A DNA stretch of 64,000 bases from Zea mays (lineage: Eukaryota; Streptophyta; Magnoliopsida; Poales; Poaceae). The position numbers and the translations under genes are program-made. Below are positions 58,593-64,000 of the stretch, in pieces. The notes beneath the pieces are model-generated. The model did no database searches. It saw only the letters and a program-made list of their open reading frames with translations, and was not told where the DNA came from. Numbering within the stretch: position 1 is the first letter of the stretch; each line of letters begins with the position of its first letter. The stretch covers positions 1-64,000 of the forward strand of contig NW_023366874.1 in the NCBI RefSeq assembly GCF_902167145.1. Reading direction: 5' to 3'.

Positions 58593-61500
58593 ATGGTCTC
58601 CACCAGAAATCCAAGAATGTGATCAATGGCAAGGAAACATATGTGGGGTGAGGTGTATGAGCCTCTGGTCGATGATCAATGGCCACACAACCCCCATTTT
58701 TGTCGAAAATAGCCATGAACGACCATTTTCAATAATATCGAAGGCTAACACCTACGGATTTTTGACCAAGAAATGGTCTCCACCAGAAATCCAAGAATGT
58801 GATCTACGACAAGGAAACATATGTGGGGTGAGGTGTATGAGCCTCTGGTCGACGATCAATGGCCACACAACCCCCATTTTGCCGAAAATAGCCATGAATG
58901 ACCATTTTCAATAATACCGAAGGCTAACACGTACGAGTTTTTAACCAAGAAATGGTTTCCACCAGAAATCCAAGAATGTAATCTATGGCAAGGAAACATA
59001 TGTGGGGTGAGGTGTATGAGCGTCTGGTCGATGATCAATGGCCACACAACCCCCATTTTTTATGAAAATAGCCATGAGCGACCTTGAAAATAGCCATGAA
59101 CGACATTTTCAATAATACCAAATGCTAACACCTACGGATTTTGACCAAAAATGGTCTCCACCAGAAATCCAAGAATGTGATCTATGGCAAGGAAACATAT
59201 GTGGGGTGAGGTGTACGAGCCTCTGGTCGATGATCAATGGCCACACAACCCCCATTTTTGTCGAAAATAGCCATGAACGACCATTTTCAATAATATCGAA
59301 GGCTAACACCTACGGATTTTTGACCAAGAAATGGCCTCCACCAGAAATCCAAGAATGTGATCTATGGCAAGGAAACATATGTGGGGTGAGGTGTACGAGC
59401 CTCTGGTCGATGATCAATGGCCACACAACCCCCATTTTGCCGAAAATAGCCATGAATGACCATTTTCAATAATACCGAAGGCTAACACGTACGAGTTTTT
59501 AACCAAGAAATGGTCTCCACCAGAAATCCAAGAATGTGATCTATGGCAAGGAAACATATGTGGGGTGAGGTGTATGAGCGTCTGGTCGATGATCAATGGC
59601 CACACAACCCCCATTTTTGTCGAAAATAGCCATGAACGACCATTTTCAATAATACCGAAGGCTAACACCTACGGATTTTTGACCAAGAAATGGTCTCCAC
59701 CAGAAATCCAAGAATGTGATCTATGGCAAGGAAACATATGTGGGGTGAGGTGTACGAGCCTCTGGTCGATGATCAATGGCCACACAACCCCCATTTTGCC
59801 GAAAATAGCCATGAATGACCATTTTCAATAATACCGAAGGCAAACACGTACGAGTTTTTAACCAAGAAATGGTCTCCACCAGAAATCCAAGAATGTGATC
59901 TATGGCAAGGAAACATATGTGGGGTGAGGTGTATGAGCGTCTGGTCGATGATCAATGGCCACACAACCCCCATTTTTGTCAAAAATAGCCATGAACGACC
60001 ATTTTCAATAATACCGAAGGCTAACACCTACGGATTTTTGACCAAGAAATGGTCTTCACCAGAAATCCAAGAATGTGATCTATAGCAAGGAAACATATGT
60101 GGAGTGAGGTGTACGATCTCTGGTCGATGATCAATGGCCACACAACCCCCATTTTTGTCGAAAATAGCCATGAATGACCATTTTCAAAAATACCGAAGGC
60201 TAACACGTTCGGATTTTTGACCAAGAAATGGTCTCCACCAGAAATCCAAGAATGTGATCTATGGCAAGGAAACATATGTGGGGTGAGGTGTATGAGCGTC
60301 TGGTCGATGATCAATGGCCACACAACCCCCATTTTTGTCGAAATAGCCATGAACGACCATTTTCAATAATATCGAAGGCTAACACCTACGGATTTTTGAC
60401 CAAGAAATGGTCTCCACCAGAAATCCAAGAATGTGATCTATGGCAAGGAAACATATGTGGGGTGAGGTTTATGAGCCTCTAGTTGATGATAAATAGCCAC
60501 ACAACCCCCATTTTTTATGAAAATAGCCATGAGCGACCTTGAAAATAGCCATGAGCGACCATTTTCAATAATACTAGAGGCTAACACCTACGGATTTTAG
60601 ACCAAGAAATGGTCTCCACCAGAAATCCAAGAATGTGATCTATGGCAAGGAAACATATGTGGGGTGAGGTGTATGAGCGTTTGGTCAATGATCAATGGCC
60701 ACACAACCCCCATTTTTGTCGAAAATAGCCATGAACGACCATTTTCAATAATACCGAAGGCTAACACCTACGGATTTTTGACCAAGAAATGGTCTCCACC
60801 AGAAATCCAAGAATGTGATCTATGGCAAGGAAACATATGTGGGGTGAGGTGTATGAGCCTCTGGTCGATGATCAATGGCCACACAACCCCCATTTTTGTT
60901 GAAAATAGCCATGAACGACCATTTTCAATAATATCGAAGGCTAACACCTACGGATTTTTGACCAAGAAATGGTCTCCACCAGAAATCCAAGAATGTGATC
61001 TACGACAAGGAAACATATGTGGGGTGAGGTGTATGAGCCTCTAGTCGACGATCAATGGCCACACAACCCCCATTTTGCCGAAAATAGCCACACAACCCCC
61101 AATTTTGTCGAAAATAGCCATGAACGACCATTTTCAATAATACCGAAGGCTAACACCTACGGATTTTTGACCAAGAAATGGTCTCCACCAGAATTCCAAG
61201 AATGTGATCTATGGCAAGGAAACATATGTGGGGTGAGGTGTATGAGCCTCTGGTCGACGATCAATGTCCACACAACCCTAATTTTTGTCGAAAATAGCCA
61301 TGAATGACCATTTTCAATGACACTGAAGGCTAACACCTACGGATTTTTGACCAAGAAATGGTCTCCACCAGAAATCCAAGAATGTGATCTATGGCAAGGA
61401 AACATATGTGGGGTGAGGTGTATGAGCGTCTGGTCGATGATTAATGGCCACACAACCCCCATTTTTTATGAAAATAGCCATGAGCGACCTTGAAAATAGC

Positions 61501-63072
61501 CATGAGCGACCATTTTCAATAATACTAGAGGCTAACACGTACGGATTTTTGACCAAGAAATGGTCTCCACCAGAAATCCAAGAATGTGATCTATGGCAAG
61601 GAAACATATGTGGGGTGAGGTGTATGAGCCTCTGGTCGATGATCAATGGCCACACAACCCCCATTTTTGTCGAAAATAGCCATGAACGACCATTTTTCAA
61701 TGACACTGAAGGCTAACACCTACGGATTTTTGCCCAAGAAATGGTCTCCACCAAAAATCCAAGAATGTGATCTATGGCAAGGAAACATATGTGTAGTGAG
61801 GTGTATGAGCCTCTGGTCGATGATAAATGGCCACACAACCCCCATTTTTTATGAAAATAGCCATGAATGACCATTTTCAATAATACCGAAGGCTAACACC
61901 TACGGATTTTTGACCAAGAAATGGTCTCCACCAGAAATCCAAGAATGTGATCTATGGCAAGGAAACATATGTGGGGTGAGGTGTATGAGCCTCTGGTCGA
62001 TGATCAATGGCCACACAACCCCCATTTTTGTCGAAAATAGCCATGAATGAAGGTGTATGAGCCTCTAGTCGATGATCAATGGCCACACAACCCCCATTTT
62101 TGTCGAAAATAGCCATGAACGACCATTTTCAATAATACCGAAGGCTAACACCTACGGATTTTTGACCAAGAAATGGTCTCCACCAGAAATCCAAGAATGT
62201 GATCTATGGCAAGGAAACATATGTCGGGTGAGGTGTATGAGCCTCTGGTCGACGATCAATGGCCACACAATCCCCATTTTTGTCAAAAATAGCCATGAAC
62301 GACCATTTTCAATAATATCGAAGGCTAACACCTACGGATTTTTGACCAAGAAATGGTCTCCACCAGAAATCCAAGAATGTGATCTACGACAAGGAAACAT
62401 ATGTGGGGTGAGGTGTATGAGTGTCTGGTCGATGATCAATGGCCACACAACCCCCATTTTTGTCGAAAATAGCCATGAACGACCATTTTCAATAATACCG
62501 AAGGCTAACACCTACAGATTTTTGACCAAGAAATGGTCTCCACCAGAAATCCAAGAATGTGATCTATGGCAAGGAAACATATGTGGGGTGAGGTGTATGA
62601 GCGTCTGGTCGATGATCAATGGCCACACAACCCCCATTTTTGTCGAAAATAGCCATGAACGACCATTTTCAATAATACCGAAGGCTAACACCTACGGATT
62701 TTTGACCAAGAAATGGTCTCCACCAGAAATCCAAGAATGTGATCTATGGCAAGGAAACTTATGTGGGTGAGGTGTATGAGCCTCTGGTCGATGATCAATG
62801 GCCACACAACCCCCATTTTTGTCGAAAATACCCATGAACGACCATTTTCAATAATATCGAAGGGTAACACCTACGAATTTTTGACCAAGAAATGGTCTCC
62901 ACCAGAAATCCAAGAATGTGATCTATGGCAAGGAAACATATGTGGGGTGAGGTATATGAGCCTCTGGTCGATGATCAATGGCCACACAACCCCCATTTTT
63001 GTCGAAAATAGCCATGAACGACCATTTTCAATAATACCGAAGGCTAACACCTACGGATCTTTGACCAAGAAA
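58593..63072 (+). repeat. knob180 array, right arm of the inverted duplication (outer part)
   Basis: About 25 units, reverse complement of 9957-14438. Shared oddities include a fused unit CCGAAAATAGCCACACAACCCCC (two runs joined near 61085, paired with about 11945), the TTAATTTTTGTCG-type variant near 61270 paired with about 11750, and the GAATGAAGGTGTATGAGC join at 62046 paired with 10977. Confidence 0.93.
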
Positions 63073-64000
63073 TGGGGGTTGTGTGGCCATTGATCATCGA
63101 CCAAAGGCTCATACACCTCACCCCACATATGTTTCCTTGCCATAGATCACATTCTTGTATTTCTGGTGGAGACCATTTCTTGGTCAAAAATCCGTAAGTG
63201 TTAGCCTTCGGTATTATTGAAAATGGTCGTTCATGGCTATTTTCGACAAAAATGGGGGTTGTGTGGCCATTGATCATCGACCAGACGCTCATACACCTCA
63301 CCCCACATATGTTTCCTTGCCATAGATCACATTCTTGGATTTCTGGTGGAGACCATTTCTTGGTCAAAAATCCGAACGTGTTAGCCTTCGGTATTTTTGA
63401 ACATGGTCATTGATGGCTATTTTCGACAAAAATGGGGGTTGTGTGGCCATTGATCATCGACCAGAGGATCGTACACCTCACTCCACATATGTTTCCTTGC
63501 CATAGATCACATTCTTGGATTTCTGGTGGAGACCATTTCTTGGTCAAAAATCCGTAGGTCTTAGCCTCTAGTATTATTGAAAATGGTCGTTCATGGCTAT
63601 TTTTGACAAAAATGGGGGTTGTGTGGCCATTGATCATCGACCAGACGCTCATACACCTCACCCCACACATGTTTCCTTGCCATAGATCACATTCTTGGAT
63701 TTCTGGTGGAGACCATTTCTTGGTCTAAAATCCGTAGGTGTTAGCCTCTAGTATTATTGAAAATGGTCGCTTATGGCTATTTTCATAAAAAATGTGGGTT
63801 GTGTGGCCATTGATCGTCGACCAGAGGCTCATACACCTCACCCCACATATGTTTCCTTGCCATAGATCACATTCTTGGATTTCTTGTGGAGACCATTTCT
63901 TGGTCAAAAATTCGTAGGTGTTAGCCTTCGATATTATTGAAAATGGTCGTTCATGGCTATTTTCGACAAAAATGGGGGTTGTGTGGCCATTGATCATCGA
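63073..64000 (-). repeat. knob180 array, minus orientation, continues the right arm
   Basis: Pairs in inverted orientation with about 9082-9956 (coordinate sum 73082). Compared with it, this arm keeps 53 bp just after the switch that the left arm has lost. The arm runs off the window end, so the duplication is larger than can be seen here. Confidence 0.92.

Noticed and set aside
31802..64000. TR1 (350-bp knob repeat) or CentC centromere repeat
   Set aside because: Every satellite stretch I read matches the 180-bp unit or a truncated form of it. I could not run a search, so short divergent pieces cannot be excluded.

Overview
ORGANISM AND SETTING. About 36 kb of this 64 kb window is a degenerate tandem satellite with a unit of about 180 bp. 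I recognise it as the maize knob 180-bp repeat (knob180) of Zea and its relatives. The rest is nested LTR retrotransposons of grass type. The window is therefore most likely knob heterochromatin from maize or a close relative such as teosinte or Tripsacum. I see no host gene, tRNA, rRNA or CRISPR array, and by eye no 350-bp TR1 knob repeat and no CentC. LAYOUT (satellite strand '+' means the orientation containing CCAAGAAATGGTCTCCACC). 1-14438: knob180 with several orientation switches near 794, 1130, 3219, 3554, 3650 and 9957. 14439-31801: a Ty1/copia Sirevirus (Ji/Opie/Giepum type) on the minus strand with the unusual structure LTR-internal-LTR-internal-LTR, flanked by a single 5-bp target duplication ACCAT. 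31802-38620: knob180, minus orientation, containing a 3.5-kb higher-order duplication. 38621-47631: a 9.0-kb Ty3/gypsy element of the Tat lineage on the plus strand, flanked by GACCA. I see no difference between its two 586-bp LTRs. 47632-57351: knob180 with another orientation switch near 55610. 57352-58592: a solo Sirevirus LTR in the opposite direction, flanked by ATGGT. 58593-64000: knob180. HOW THE PARTS RELATE. The satellite on both sides of the solo LTR is the reverse complement of the satellite on both sides of the triple-LTR element. Left arm: about 9082-14438 plus 31802-33003. Right arm: about 55610-57351 plus 58593-64000. The Sirevirus insertion was therefore present once, was copied as part of a large inverted duplication, and then one copy lost its interior (solo LTR) while the other gained a second interior (tandem element). 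These are the two reciprocal outcomes expected from unequal LTR-LTR recombination. CODING CONTENT. Sirevirus copy 1 has open gag (896 aa) and pol (1124 aa) frames. Copy 2 has an open pol but a stop codon inside the Gag zinc knuckle. The Tat element has an intact 1317-aa pol (protease, RT, two RNase H domains, integrase) that starts 44 bp after the LTR, with almost no gag. Downstream, on the opposite strand, lies a spliced gene typical of Tat elements: a TATA box about 170 bp upstream, two consensus introns of 74 and 73 nt, and one frame break. Between pol and that gene are a 60/120-bp minisatellite and a 57-bp triplication.
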